Part shown: in pieces, positions 53,401 to 64,000 of the stretch
How the letters are laid out: each line of letters opens with the position of its first letter
How positions within the stretch are numbered: the first letter of the stretch is position 1
Assembly: GCA_000708835.1 (NCBI GenBank)
Contig: DF237327.1
Location: forward strand, 25,695-89,694
Length of the DNA: 64,000 nucleotides
DNA from: Klebsormidium nitens
Lineage: Eukaryota > Streptophyta > Klebsormidiophyceae > Klebsormidiales > Klebsormidiaceae
Reading direction: 5' to 3'
Made by a program: the position numbers and the translations under genes
The notes under the pieces: generated by a model
What the model saw: only the letters and a program-made list of their open reading frames with translations
What the model was told of the DNA's origin: nothing
Databases searched by the model: none

Positions 53401-56400
53401 ATCCAGCTGAAAGGTGATCCAACGGAATGCATGCCTGCGATACCGCGACTTACCAGCTTCCGACTGTCGGATTCCCAGAGAGATCGATCCCCACGACTCC
53501 CCGATGTCGCAAAGAATGTGCGAGTTGGACCTGCGCTGAAGGAATGCACCTCTCAGCACTCGTTTTGACGACGGCTTTCATTCCCACCCTCTTTGCCACT
53601 TGTTTCTTCCACAGTTTTTAAAGTCCTTTTTGTGCTTTGCCATGTCACTTGAGGCTATATGAGAACGCGGCAAGCACGCTCGCAAACAGACGGGTGTTTC
53701 GACGGCGTCCAACGTACCCGCTCATCCCTGTTGCTTTTGAAGAAGGGAAAAGCGATGCACGGACTCGTGCCAAAGATATGGACAGGGCACTGGGCTGTTA
53801 AGTCATAATGGACTCACACCTACTATTTCTCAGCTTCCTCTTTGCACATCTCTGGTCGTAATATGGCCTCAATCTAAAGCTTTCAGAACGCTTTTGGAAT
53901 GCAGGCAGGAGACAAACCGGCGTTGACGTTTCGTTTCAGAGGCTACAACGAGTTTCAAATCGTGGTCAATTGTCTCGACGAAACAACGAGGGAACACACG
54001 TCTTGTTCCAGCCAGCCGATAACAACTTCTTAAGAATTTGGACACCGACACCGTGCAAGGAAGTTCACCGTTTCGAGAGCTGCCTCCCCGCTTTCTCTCC
54101 GGTCGATGCTCAGGATCAAGCCCACTATGATGCCTGTGCGCCGCTCATCAAAAGTAGCTGCCTTCGCTCCGTTACTTCGACTGGTCGCTTCTCGAGTATC
54201 TGAAAAACGACCCCAAACCAGATTATCACCGACTTGAACGAGTCAACCTGCCAAAGAGAGTGTCGACTGGCACAAGGTTGAGTGCTTGGTTAAGAAAACA
54301 AACTCAGGTTAGAGAGCATTGACCCTTAGGAGCACGTCCGAACCTCGAATTGCGCAATGATTCATTTTCATCGCAATGGCACTTTTCCTTTATCGGACAC
54401 TCACAACAAGCCTTGCAGAGTTCGAGCTCTGCCAAAACCACAGTCAGGACTGGTCACTTCGTGCTCCGAGTTGAATAGGCCGTTATGATGCGAACCGCCC
54501 AGATTGGAGAGGATGCGGGGTTGAGACAGCTTTCCTCACCTTCCAACATCTCCGCTTTTTGCGAGGATGGGGGCTGTGGAGGATCGTCGTTCGTCGCAAT
54601 CTTAGCGTCCATCAATCCCGCGAGCACCGCTTCAACATAAGACTGTTTTGTCATGCCAACTTCCGGCCTGTGCTGCAAACACGCGGAAACTGACGTGAGA
54701 TGACGCGCTGTTCGGGACCCTATAGTATTTTCCTTGTTGTCTTTTTTTAACAAGACCTGCTAGACAATCCTCACGCTCTCCGCTGAAAGGAAAAGTCCTA
54801 CAACCGGGACGAACTTCGTTGGAAAGGGCTGTGAAAGACAGCTTTGCGTTCTTGTACGTGCTTCCATGATAATCAACGAGAGGGACCAGCAAGTTTGGTC
54901 AGTGGGCAGAAGTTTCAAATAAATTTGGAGGTAAAAATCGTAGGCTCAGAAAGCCCGTGACCAGTCCAGCATTCAGTTCTGAGGTTGCCAAGCCTCCTTG
55001 GCTTGACTGCTCTACGGGCCGGACTTGTAAGCAGGGTCCAAACCGGATACGAGCATTCATTTTGCGAACGACCCAACGAGCTATCCTTCATGAACGACCA
55101 GGCACAATCGTTGACGGGACGATATCAATACTCGTCTCCGATGTCCCCGATCTTTTCTCTGAAGGGTGAAACTAGAACTTTGCAAAAGTTTGTAAGCTGT
55201 TCTTTGCTTAGAGTGTCAAGATTGCTGATATCTACTTGAAAATTAACAGGGAAAGCTGACCTTTGGTGTGGTTCTCAACTCGAGGTAGACGACGCTGTCA
55301 GCTGCAAAGTCCGCAACAACCTGTCCATGGAACAGGGAAGGATTAGACTCAGCTTTACTGCTGTGTTTATGTCCCATTCCTGTGTCAGGGAACCCACCCG
55401 AAAATATGCTGTCCGCTTTCGGCAAGTAAGAGCTACCAGCAGAGAAGGTATTCGCATTTTTTCAAACGCCCCTGCTTACAAGCCATTGGACTTTGTTCAA
55501 CCAACCGTACAGTCAAAGCGACAACCAACAATCCTGGAAGGGACTGGAAGGAGCTTCATTGCCATCCTCATATAGCGAAGACGTGAAGGGCTTCTGGAAT
55601 CGGATCCTAAACTTGGCGTTCAGCACAACGGATGAGGCACGAACAAGGTCAGCAGCTTACCTCCCGTGTGATGCGCGTGATGGTGTCATGCTCAGTGGTT
55701 AGCTGATGGATGACGTCAAAGAGCTTGAAGCAGTCCGCAAGACTGCGGTCACCTGCAAAAATGAGTTAATTCTGTCCACTAACTCTTCCTCCAAAACACT
55801 CTTTCAAGCTTCTCCTGAGTGACGAATGTTCCTCTGTTGGCAATGTTAGCTTGGTTTAGAAAAGCGTTCGTACGTCTGTTGTTTGATAGCTTTGTTTGTA
55901 TCTGCCAGCCGTTGACCCAATAGTATCTGGTTGGTTCAAGGCACAAACCATGACCACCCCAACGAGCATAGGACCCAGCGATTGTTTGCTCATGGCCCGA
56001 AGTTGGAAGCAGGATTCACGGTTCTTCCTTCTATTGGGAGATCAGCAGGTTTGGGTAAAAAATTTTGCAACGTTACTCTCAGTCCTCTTAATGAAGAGAA
56101 GGAGCTGATTTGTGTGAATGTAGATGACTTTCTTCTAGATGCGGTCTTGAAACTGTTCACCTTTGCTGGTCAGCGTGTGGGCGTCCTCCGCAAGAAGCCC
56201 CTTAGGGCCTCGCTTGTCTGCCAGCTCCCTACATCACATCAGAGAAGAGATAAGTTCGGATACAGTAAATTGAGTAGAATCTAGAAATCAACAATGGCTG
56301 GTCTTGCTTCTGGCCCTCTTGCGGGACCTTACATTTGACCAACCTAAAGGTCGATTTCCTTGGTGGTTTGCCAGCTTGACAACTAGCATATAGACATTCA

Positions 56401-56707
56401 ACGATGATCCAGAGGCTCGCTTCAGAGAGCGATCACTGGATTAGATCCCTTACAATCGGCTGCCCATTCAGCTTCTCTGCAGCAGAAAATTACAGCAGTT
56501 TCTTTATAAAGGAGTGGTCCCAAAGTTACAGCATTGTCAGCCTGGAAGAAGGATGAGGCTGCTAAACCTGATGGTGGCGTCTCGGATGGATCCATTCAGA
56601 TGCGCGTGCAGCTCCACCTTGGGCAGCTGCTTGCAGAAGGGAAGCCACTTTTCCCAGTCTGGTGCACTTGCTGGAGCAACGCTGCTTCCATCCGTAGTTG
56701 CCGCCAT
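50410..56707 (-). CDS. MAPDA: N6-methyl-AMP deaminase (adenosine deaminase-like, MAPDA/ADAL)
   Basis: A 392-residue zinc aminohydrolase in twelve exons: 56568-56707, 56161-56228, 55661-55752, 55261-55320, 54540-54672, 54069-54199, 53454-53530, 52786-52855, 51958-52071, 51313-51379, 50888-50992 and 50410-50531; every junction keeps phase. It converts N6-methyl-AMP from RNA turnover to IMP, protecting nucleotide pools. Metal and catalytic residues are visible: HAHLNGS (H34, H36), LHCGE (H254, E257), ERVGHVCCL (H277) and CTDDSGVFSTSL (D332, D333). Other family blocks are KGDRSLADCFKLFDVIHQLT, VVYLELRTTPKHRPEVGMTK, LILSIDRRESGEAALETVQL and GVVGIDLSGNP. A Pro/Ser-rich insert (DDPPQPPSSQ) enlarges the loop after SYVEAVLAGLMDAK. 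An in-frame ATG at 56755 would add 16 residues; I chose 56707. It is divergent from the small F-box gene 424 bp away. Confidence 0.94.
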
Positions 56708-57131
56708 GACGAAAAACTCTCGTAAGATCCTTGCAGGGAGCAGGAGTTGTGTCATTGCAGCAGAATCCAGTTCCTGCTGTGCACGAAGCTGATGCGGAAT
56801 GCAACTTTTCTTTGGTATTTCCTTTCCTTGATATTTCCTTGATATGAATACTTCGCCCCGGGGTCTGGCGTGACGAGAACCGTTTCGCGAACATATGTAC
56901 TTGGTCGAACGGAGCAGTAAATTGAAGGGTTACGACAGCCTTCAAAAAAGTGACGGTTGTCTGGACGGCTCCTTGAAGAGGATGCCCCGGGCCCGAGCAC
57001 GAAACCTTCGGAATACTGCAGGAAACAAAACCTTTCTGTCTGAAACTTCAGCTTAAATTAATAACTTAAAACAGTAAACTTCCAAGTTCCCAGCTTCTGA
57101 GCTGCAGAGGCAGAGGCGGGGAGCATGGAGC
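56708..57131. promoter_or_regulatory. Bidirectional promoter region, MAPDA (-) and small F-box (+)
   Basis: A 424-bp head-to-head spacer. It includes a short A/T-rich direct repeat (TTTCCTTGATATTTCCTTGATA near 56820). No coding exon was recognised. Confidence 0.45.
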
Positions 57132-57356
57132 ATGGAGGACGTGGTGACTCTCGAAACGATCTCGCCTGAGCTGCTGTGGTTCATCATCTCCAAGCTTGAT
57201 GCGACCTCGATCTGCGCACTGATCTGCACTGCAAAGTTCTTCAGGCAGCATTGTGACACGCCAGAGATCAGAACAAGGCTGGCGGTCGGGGGGCTTGTTC
57301 ATACGATGAACCGGTGGTGTGAAGATCGTCTTTACAAGGGGACACCCAAGCTTTAA
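57132..57356 (+). CDS. Very short F-box-domain protein
   Basis: A single-exon frame of 74 residues, ATG at 57132 and TAA at 57354-57356. Residues 6-45 read as an F-box: ETISPELLWFIISKLDATSI, CALICTAKFFRQHCD, with the usual LP/SPELL opening, I-x-x-L and the K-F-F-R-x-x-C helix end. No substrate-binding domain follows; the remainder (RLAVGGLVHTMNRWCEDRLY) is basic and unrecognised. It may be a stand-alone Skp1-binding peptide, the first exon of a longer gene, or a truncated relic. Nothing in the next 200 bp continues it in frame. Confidence 0.55.
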   Translation: MEDVVTLETISPELLWFIISKLDATSICALICTAKFFRQHCDTPEIRTRLAVGGLVHTMNRWCEDRLYKGTPKL

Positions 57357-57563
57357 ACCAAAAGCGTACTCAGAGGTCAGAAAGTTCTTCTTTTGAATCA
57401 GTACCCCAGCAATGCTGAGGTGCATTGCTGAGTCTCAAAGTCTGATTGCCCCGATTAAGCCTGTAAGAATCGGCATCAAGTCGATGTTAAGTTGGAACTG
57501 TCAAGCTGAGCACCAACCCTGGTTGCAGTGTTGGTTACTGTCAATATCTTTGAAGGACTGAAA

Positions 57564-60500
57564 ATGGGGAGACATTACAACCATGGTGGCTTGCCATGCA
57601 GTGCGCCCACAATGGATAAGAGGCTTGAAGTCTCAGTGCTGCGGTTGGTTTACTCAGCAGTGCGGAGCATCATCCTACTGCACTGGGTGCATGTGTATGC
57701 CTACCGGTTTGCATTGAGGGTGAGCGGATCTTGTGTCAGCTGTATACTCCTGTTATGCAGTCCTGCAAATTTGGCCCTGTTATCAAGTGCCGGTCTGCTG
57801 TGCTGAGGATGGATCAGTTGATTGATGGTCCTTATCCCAAAAGTTGGCCACCCATGTTTCCTTTTCATCATCTGTACTTTGGAAGGCCTAAAACCACTCT
57901 TTTGTATGTCGTGATCTCGTGATCATTAGCTTGTTCAGATTGACTGTTGCGAGCGGACTCCCTTCACTCCAGTTACTTTCTCAAGCCAACCCTCTCCGAA
58001 TAAAGAATGTTCACTAAGCAGTCTAAAGTACCGCGGGTAAGCTCTCAAAGTGCGCCATGGTCAAGCTACAACTACCACCTTCTAAAGCGTCTTCAAAAGC
58101 TGTGCTCTAAGAACAACCTGAGAATGGAACAAATTGACATGCGTTCAATCTTTTGTTCTCCGTCCTAACCTTCTTTTGGGAGTTTGACCAGGTCGTAGTT
58201 CCTGAGGGCAAGCTGTGGAAATTTACAAAGAGCAAGGGGCGCAAGATGCTCTTTTCTGCGGCGCCCCAGCTGAGAAGCACCAAGGGGCTGATTGACGAGA
58301 AGGCGGCACAAGTCATTGCTCTGCCGCCGGATGAAGGGGAAGACGAAAAGCTGGTCGAGCTGGACCGGTAAGTCGCTGGCGGTATCGGCGGGCATGCTGT
58401 ATCCGTTGCGGTCTCGTGCTTGATGATGGGTTCAGATCAGTTCGTTCAATACAGGGCCTTTGATGAGGAAAGTATGGTTTCGACACTTCATGTCACAAGG
58501 TCGTCGATATAGAAAGCATACTTGAGGGTGAGCCTATTGAAAAGGACGGACTGAGAAGTGACTTCTCGACAGGAAAATCTTTCTGTCTGAACTGTTGGGC
58601 TCCAATCTAAAGACGTTGATGACAGCGCGTCAGCTTGATGTAATCATGCGGACACGAAAAGACGCACACGTTGGTCAGAGAAACAGTATGCTTGCTCATC
58701 TCATCTTGCCAGTCATTTGCGCCTGCCAATAGGTCCGTCTTGGACACCCGTGTTTAACAACTGAAGTGACGACGTGCAGTTTCCCTGAACCTTTTTCTGT
58801 TCACAGTCTGACGACGCCAGTCTTGTCCGTTTGTGTAATCCTTTGCGGGCCTGGTACACGATCTCGAACAACTGACCCCACCCCCGTTTGATCCTGCAGG
58901 GTGTCAGCAAACGTAGCAGCCACTCGCAACATTATCCTTTGGCCGGGGGTCCACTACATCAGTGCCAGCATCTTCCATTGGGTGGGCCACTTACCCAGGC
59001 AGGTTTCCACTTTCTACCTCGCAATCCAACTTCGGAGTTTCTTGCAAAACTGACCAGATTGGATTCACTAAACTGGTCGTAGGCCATGCATGGACAAGCC
59101 AGTCGAACGGTGTTGCACTGACCTCCTTTTCTTTGTCTCTTTTAAAAGGCGTCAGTGCCCGTCTCTGAATAGACGCCAGCGTTAAGGTGCATCCCTGGGG
59201 CTTGATTCCTAGGCTCTTCGCTGAACGAGTTTTCTTCCAAGCTTCAAGTAGAATCTGGAGATCATCACTTCACCTTCGACTAGATGAGATCTTCGAGAGA
59301 AGTTGAGGCAGGAAGACCAAAATGTTGAGTTCTTCCTGCCTTTACTTGTTTCGAAGACCTCATCAATTCGAAAGGAAAAACCAGAAGTACTCGCTCTAAG
59401 CTTCGACTGTGCGCCATCCTTGAACCCGTTGTGTCTCGTAACAGTGACCTGCACGCCTCCTTCACCATCGTTGAGGTGGACGCACACACTGTGAAGGACG
59501 GGACTTGGGCACAGACATCCTTTGCCGGTGAGCCGTCAACTTGCTCAAGTCTGTACCCTTGTACACATCATAGCAGACGAAACATCGCATATTTGAGATA
59601 GATTTCGTCTTCGAAAGATAAGCTCTATGAATAGGAAGGTCTTTCTACCGGGCAAAAGCAAAGTAAAAATTCTAAGCATTATTCACGCGCTCCGCACCCA
59701 GACGCACTCCTGATCATCCAACGAACCCCACCCGTCCCCTGGGCTTGACCTTATTTTTCATACACCTTGTTTTTCACGAATCGAGACTCCTTTCTTTGCG
59801 TACGAAGTGGACTCCGCTGGCTAACAACTCGAAGCACGATAAAACTGATTGGTTTCGATATCCGAAACCTCGGCAACTTGAAGCACATTATGCAATAAAG
59901 TCCTGCATGGAATAAAGAAGCCCGGCCCGACACCCCGAATTCATTTCTTCCGTTGCAGGCCGCGAAAATGGGTCGTGAAGCCTCGACACGTTCCAGGCTC
60001 CAAGTCATTCACTCAACACAAGGACCCTGAGCTGACGTATGCTGACATAATCATCGTTGCGCAGACCAGAAGTGGCCACCCCGGCACTTCGAGGTCCACC
60101 TCCATTCCGCCCGTGAGGGTTACACCGACCGGGGCCAGTGGCTCGAACTGCAACTAGAGACGGCGAGCAGCACTCCCGACGAACCGGTCGTCAACTATTC
60201 CCCGGGGACCGACATCTGGCCGCTAGCGGACGAGTGCTACGCCAACCTGTGCGCGATTGCCAAGTGGCCAACGGTGAGGATGCCACGTGTTTGGGGTCAT
60301 AAGTGATGGAGAAAAAGTTTGGAGTTGCCCGCCAAACTAACATCTGCAGGCTTTCAATCACTGCCAGAAAATGAGAGGGTACAGCAGTGACAACCTCGTG
60401 GGATCTCTAAAGGCTGGTCAAATTTTCCAATTCTTCAAGGTTTCTCCTCCTTACTTCGTGTTTAAAGGTACTGCCATTCTGCAACGAGCACAGCCGGCAG

Positions 60501-61497
60501 CGAGTCCTGGTTTCAGGACACCTCGAGCATGATACTGAACGGTCGTGACTTCTCCGTTGTGGTCGACGAGACTGATATTGAGCTTGGCAGCTTCCCTAAT
60601 GACCATCTGCTCGCTTTTTACAGACAAAAGGCGCAGAAGGGGACCCTAGCGAGGCGGGGTTGTCGAAAAGCCTGACCACGTTGGCGAGTACACGTGGCAG
60701 CCTGGGGGAGAGCCTGTTTGACAGGGAGGAGAAACGGGCGCAGCAACTGACGTCACGGCTATGGGGCGCGTTGGAACATGGTGAGCGGGTCTTCTGAACA
60801 GAGGCCGTGATTCGGAGCCTGACGCTTTCCTGAATAGAATTCTCTGGATTTGTTTCGCGCGGCTACTTCAGCTTTCACGCGCTGTCGAAAAGCACGAAGC
60901 CGTGTGTAGAAAAGGCTCTTGAAGCACATTCTTCGCGAAGAATCTCCAGCGACAGCTCGGTGCGGTACTGCTTCACAGCAGTCGTCCGCAAGTCTCCTTG
61001 TATGCGTTTGCAATCAGGTTTCGACTTTGATGGGCACGCAAAGTGAGCAAGGCGTCCGTCTGACTCACCGCTAAGCGGTTCTTGCCTTTCAGAGCCGTTC
61101 AGCAGATGCACGGACGGTTCTGTTACAAATTGGTCCGTCCTCTTTCCGTCCAGTCCTGTGGTTTCTTCTGCTGGTCTACATCGCGGCTTCCGCACTCCTC
61201 TGGATGGTCGCCCTCTTCACAGCCGCGTGCGCCATGATTCAAGGGGAAGAGTGGCGACTCTGGGTTCCGAACTTTGCCACAGCTGCCGTCCTACTCGTGG
61301 GATTCCTCGTAGACGCGAAAGAGCGCGCGAATGCACCCGCTCGTTCCGCAATCTGGGGCTTTGCATACGTCGGGTACGGTTGGAGAGTCGCGCTGGTGAA
61401 TCTGCTGATGATGGTAACGTTTTTGGGGATGTGGCTTGAATGGGATGCACGAACGTGGGTCCCGTCCAGACTGGCGTCTGTCCTTGATTCTCTATAA
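57564..61497 (+). CDS. Unknown multi-pass membrane protein
   Basis: Not recognised. Exons fitted by phase: 57564-57719 (tentative first exon), 58192-58367, 58900-58998, 59445-59527, 60065-60273, 60350-60439, 60505-60561, 60624-60780 and 61154-61497, about 456 residues. Coding character is clear in most: KLWKFTKSKGRKMLFSAAPQ, RNIILWPGVHYISASIFHWV (hydrophobic), DLHASFTIVEVDAHTVKDGT, RGQWLELQLETASSTPDEPV, NHCQKMRGYSSDNLVGSLKA and SLGESLFDREEKRAQQLTSR. The last exon encodes three hydrophobic helices: LWFLLLVYIAASALLWMVAL, LWVPNFATAAVLLVGFLVDA and RVALVNLLMMVTFLGMWLEW. A lumenal or extracellular beta-rich middle with a membrane-anchored C-terminus is plausible. The donor of exon 3 needs GC (CCCAG then GCAGGT) if joined to the better acceptor at 59444. 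An alternative uses GT at 59003 with a weaker acceptor before 59401. The 62-bp intron at 60562-60623 is short. Confidence 0.6.
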
Positions 61498-63360
61498 CCT
61501 CGGATTTACTGTTTCCATAGTGAAATCTAGCTCACTGGCTGCGCGAACGATTATTCCACTCATTGCGGCCGCCTCATGCTCATAGCAAGTAAGGATGCAC
61601 CTCCGTGCTGAGCACCCTGTGTTGTGGTGCACAATGGAATCTAACGACCATGGTTCAAGCTTAACCGGCGGCCACATGGCGGCATGCAAGACATTTGGAA
61701 AGAGTATGATGAGCATGCAGCGTTTCCGACGATTCTGCGGCACTGCGGCATTGATTGAACATGCCGCCGCCGAGTAGTAACTCTCATGCAGTGGCACTAC
61801 ACATGGCACCATCTGTTGCTAGATGCTTTGCGGCTACTGCTAGTGACGGCTTATGTAGCTAGTCTGATAGGCCGCCTAGCTCTAGTGACATATTTTAGTT
61901 ACACCGTCATGCTCTAGAACGTCTGGTAACGTACATTCTAAAATAGGTAGCGTCCGGTACTGTTAAGCTAGCGCCAGTCGCTAATAAGATTGGCCGGCGC
62001 ATATTCAAACTGCATGACTCATGCATGGCCGTGTCAGCTAGGGCGCGTCCAGATGGCATGTGCATGTCAGTCATTCCTGCTGCATCGATCTGATGCACTG
62101 AAGAATACGTTTCAACAATTAATCAGGATATCAAAACATGATGTTATGCGACTGATCGATCGGATGTATACAACAAAAGCGTCCAACAGCCTTAGTACTT
62201 TCAAGTTTTGCATGCATCATGTGCCCCATCTGCGACTCCCTGAAAAAACTCGTGGTGCAGATTTACCATGGTTCTTAGTACATGTGTCGCGGTCACTACT
62301 ATATCCGTGATCCAATCCGTGACCCAATCAATCATTTGAACGCCTCCATGGACCATGCGCGGCTAGAAGTGCGCACATCTTGGTTCTGAGTTTTACAGAC
62401 AGGTAGTAATCCCTGTCCAAGTTTTAGACCTGGAAATGTCTCTGTGATTTCAAAAAGCTGTAGGCCGACACTTTATAGATGGGTTCATAGAAGACTACTA
62501 TATTACACAACATTTATACAACCTCAAAGGACAACTCCTTGGAACTACCTGCAACCGCGGCGGCTCTTTCTAACAATACCTCCTTTCAGCGGATGTTTTG
62601 ACTGATCTCTATCGACCGTTTAACTATAGTCATGCTCTATAGCTCAGAACGAGCAAGTAGGTTACCTATATATATAGATGAGCCGTTGACTCATGAGTTC
62701 CCTAGATGAGCCGTTGACTCATGAGTTCCCTACTTCGTGTCCTCATGCAAGCACCTAATACTCTTCAACCGTACTAGCTCTAACGCCTGCGTTCAAGCCA
62801 CTCAAGTCGATGTTTTGGAGACAAACCTTTCCTATGCGGGCTGGTCCACAAACGTTGATCACCAACCACTATATTACTCAGACACACAGACCTGCGGAGC
62901 AACTACGCATGTATCACAGCCTACCAATCATATTGAAACATAAGTACAGCCGCGCAAACACAAAGCTACAAAAAGGGACCCCAACCTCAAAGCTTGTACT
63001 TGTATCTGCATTGAAAAGATGCAACAGGGTTACAGTTACTCCCAGCAGAACATTACCCATTCTATAATCTCTTTGGAGAGAATTCGAGTCTCATGCAGGC
63101 TCAATAAAACCAAAGGTCTTATGCGTTTTCTTTTCACTTTGCTCAACCTAGAAGAGCACTTCTTACAAGTCTGTGTCAGGATGTGGGAGCGAGCCAAGGA
63201 AAGAAGTTTTCAAAGAGATGTCTAATTACCTCCGACAATTGTGATCCTAGCATCATCGATGTTGCAGATTGCATACAGGCCAGAAGAGGGGCAACCTTGC
63301 GGATTGAGAAGTACATAGGACTCCAAGAAGCTTGCTACCTTGATACTGATTCTTACCTGA
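61498..63360. other. Intergenic region with a 28-bp tandem duplication
   Basis: Convergent space between the membrane-protein gene (+) and the unknown gene at 63361 (-). It is A/T-rich with many short palindromes. The only clear structure is the duplication at 62676-62731. The plus-strand frame at 63183-63695 overlaps the minus-strand gene antisense and is rejected. Confidence 0.5.
62676..62731. repeat. Perfect 28-bp tandem repeat carrying TTGACTCATGAG
   Basis: Two identical adjacent copies, 62676-62703 and 62704-62731. Each has TTGACTCATGAG, which combines a W-box core (TTGAC), a GCN4/AP-1-like TGACTCA and the palindrome CTCATGAG. The nearest genes point towards it, so a promoter role is doubtful. 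Confidence 0.85.
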
Positions 63361-63927
63361 CTAAAAAGGACGAGGGACGGCATCCCAATCCACCACACTG
63401 GTGGGACTGGCCATTCCGCCAGGCTTCTCCTCTTCGTCCTCGTCGTCCATCTGCTGACTCATCTTCTTCTCCTCAACCATCTCATCCCAGTAGTCCCGAA
63501 ACGCTGCCTTGCTCATGCGCTCGGGGGGGACAGTCCCCGTGTCTTCAACTTCATCAATCAAGTCGCACATGTACTCATAGACTATGTCCAGCTGGTTCAG
63601 AAGCAGCGGCTTCTTATCCTTACGAGCAACAATTGCAGGCCCAGGATTCAGTTGCCACTCAGGGGGCGCAAGTCCTGACCTGGGGTGAATCATAAAGTAG
63701 GTTACTGGCTGGTTTTCCAAACCAGCAGGGGCTGTCCCTAGCGACCCAGGGTCTCGCCTGACAACAAGGGGCAACCCCAACTTCTGTGGGATAGGACAGC
63801 TCGTGCCCTCCGTCCAAATGGGGTCACTCTCATCGATGTCAACCTCCTCCCAGGTTCCGGCAATCCTTACGCCCTTCACCGTGTTCCCACCTGCTGATGC
63901 AGGCTTTGAGCCAGTGATGGCCGCCAT
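63361..63927 (-). CDS. Unknown 188-residue single-exon protein
   Basis: I do not recognise the family. The frame runs from ATG 63925-63927 (M-A-A-I-T-G-S-K) to TAG at 63361. The start is the first ATG; the frame stays open a little upstream without another ATG. Coding character is strong: WEEVDIDESDPIWTEGTSCP, LGLPLVVRRDPGSLG, VTYFMIHPRSGLAPPEWQLN, PAIVARKDKKPLLLNQLDIV, YEYMCDLIDEVEDTG and AAFRDYWDEMVEEKKMSQQM. It is followed by an acidic tail (DDEDEEEKPGG) and S-V-V-D-W-D-A-V-P-R-P-F. There is no signal peptide or membrane helix. The compact middle suggests a soluble folded domain with a helical C-terminus. Its 5'UTR may extend past the window. Confidence 0.65.
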   Translation of the reverse strand: MAAITGSKPASAGGNTVKGVRIAGTWEEVDIDESDPIWTEGTSCPIPQKLGLPLVVRRDPGSLGTAPAGLENQPVTYFMIHPRSGLAPPEWQLNPGPAIVARKDKKPLLLNQLDIVYEYMCDLIDEVEDTGTVPPERMSKAAFRDYWDEMVEEKKMSQQMDDEDEEEKPGGMASPTSVVDWDAVPRPF

Positions 63928-64000
63928 TGTGCTGCGCACTTCATTGGCTGCGCACAAGTGTTCTGAGCAGCCTGCATGCAAGCTGGTTGAAGACTCGTGA

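Overview
This is eukaryotic nuclear DNA from the green lineage. Genes are split into many short exons with mostly canonical GT-AG introns and are separated by 0.4-2.2 kb of non-coding DNA. Several products are plant-type: an Alfin-like PHD protein, a RETICULATA-related plastid protein, a BRITTLE1 carrier and an LEA_2/NDR1-HIN1-like protein. Others, an NB-ARC protein with a TPR tail and a Heh/Man1-Src1 nuclear-membrane protein, are not flowering-plant-like. Together with compact introns and GC-rich exons this suggests a streptophyte alga such as a Klebsormidium relative. The species is an inference; no marker gene in the window proves it.

Layout. 1-4315 (+): 3' end of tripeptidyl peptidase II. 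5378-5672: a 295-bp MITE with TA target duplication. 6037-7473 (-): LEA_2 protein. 9139-13887 (+): helical-domain/NB-ARC/TPR protein with two lesions in the TPR part. 16037-16530: tandem array partly made of copies of an exon end. 16471-20269 (-): Heh/Src1-type inner nuclear membrane protein. 20992-22108 (+): NDUFAF8-like twin CX9C complex I assembly factor. 22148-24704 (+): CGI121/TPRKB KEOPS subunit. 26062-29480 (-): Alfin-like. 31206-34149 (-): RETICULATA-related. 35261-39811 (-): BT1 carrier with an unusual N-terminal extension. 41850-47277 (-): proline iminopeptidase with a long presequence. 47796-49222 (+): F-box/leucine-rich protein broken by a frameshift. 50410-56707 (-): N6-methyl-AMP deaminase. 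57132-57356 (+): tiny F-box protein. 57564-61497 (+): unknown multi-pass membrane protein. 63361-63927 (-): unknown single-exon protein.

The genes do not form a pathway. They are mainly single-copy-type housekeeping genes: protein turnover, tRNA modification, complex I assembly, nucleotide salvage and organelle transport. Two immune- or adaptor-like genes (NB-ARC/TPR and F-box/LRR) lie among them, and both show reading-frame damage. Four neighbouring pairs are head-to-head over 0.4-1.7 kb. Exon boundaries were fitted by eye using splice-site consensus, phase continuity and family conservation. For the named families every junction keeps phase. First exons are the least certain parts. No tRNA, rRNA, CRISPR array or operon was seen. 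The most unusual items are the HeLo-like/NB-ARC/TPR architecture, the green-lineage Heh/Src1 gene with its exon-derived tandem array, the BT1 N-terminal repeats, and the bipartite presequence on a proline iminopeptidase.
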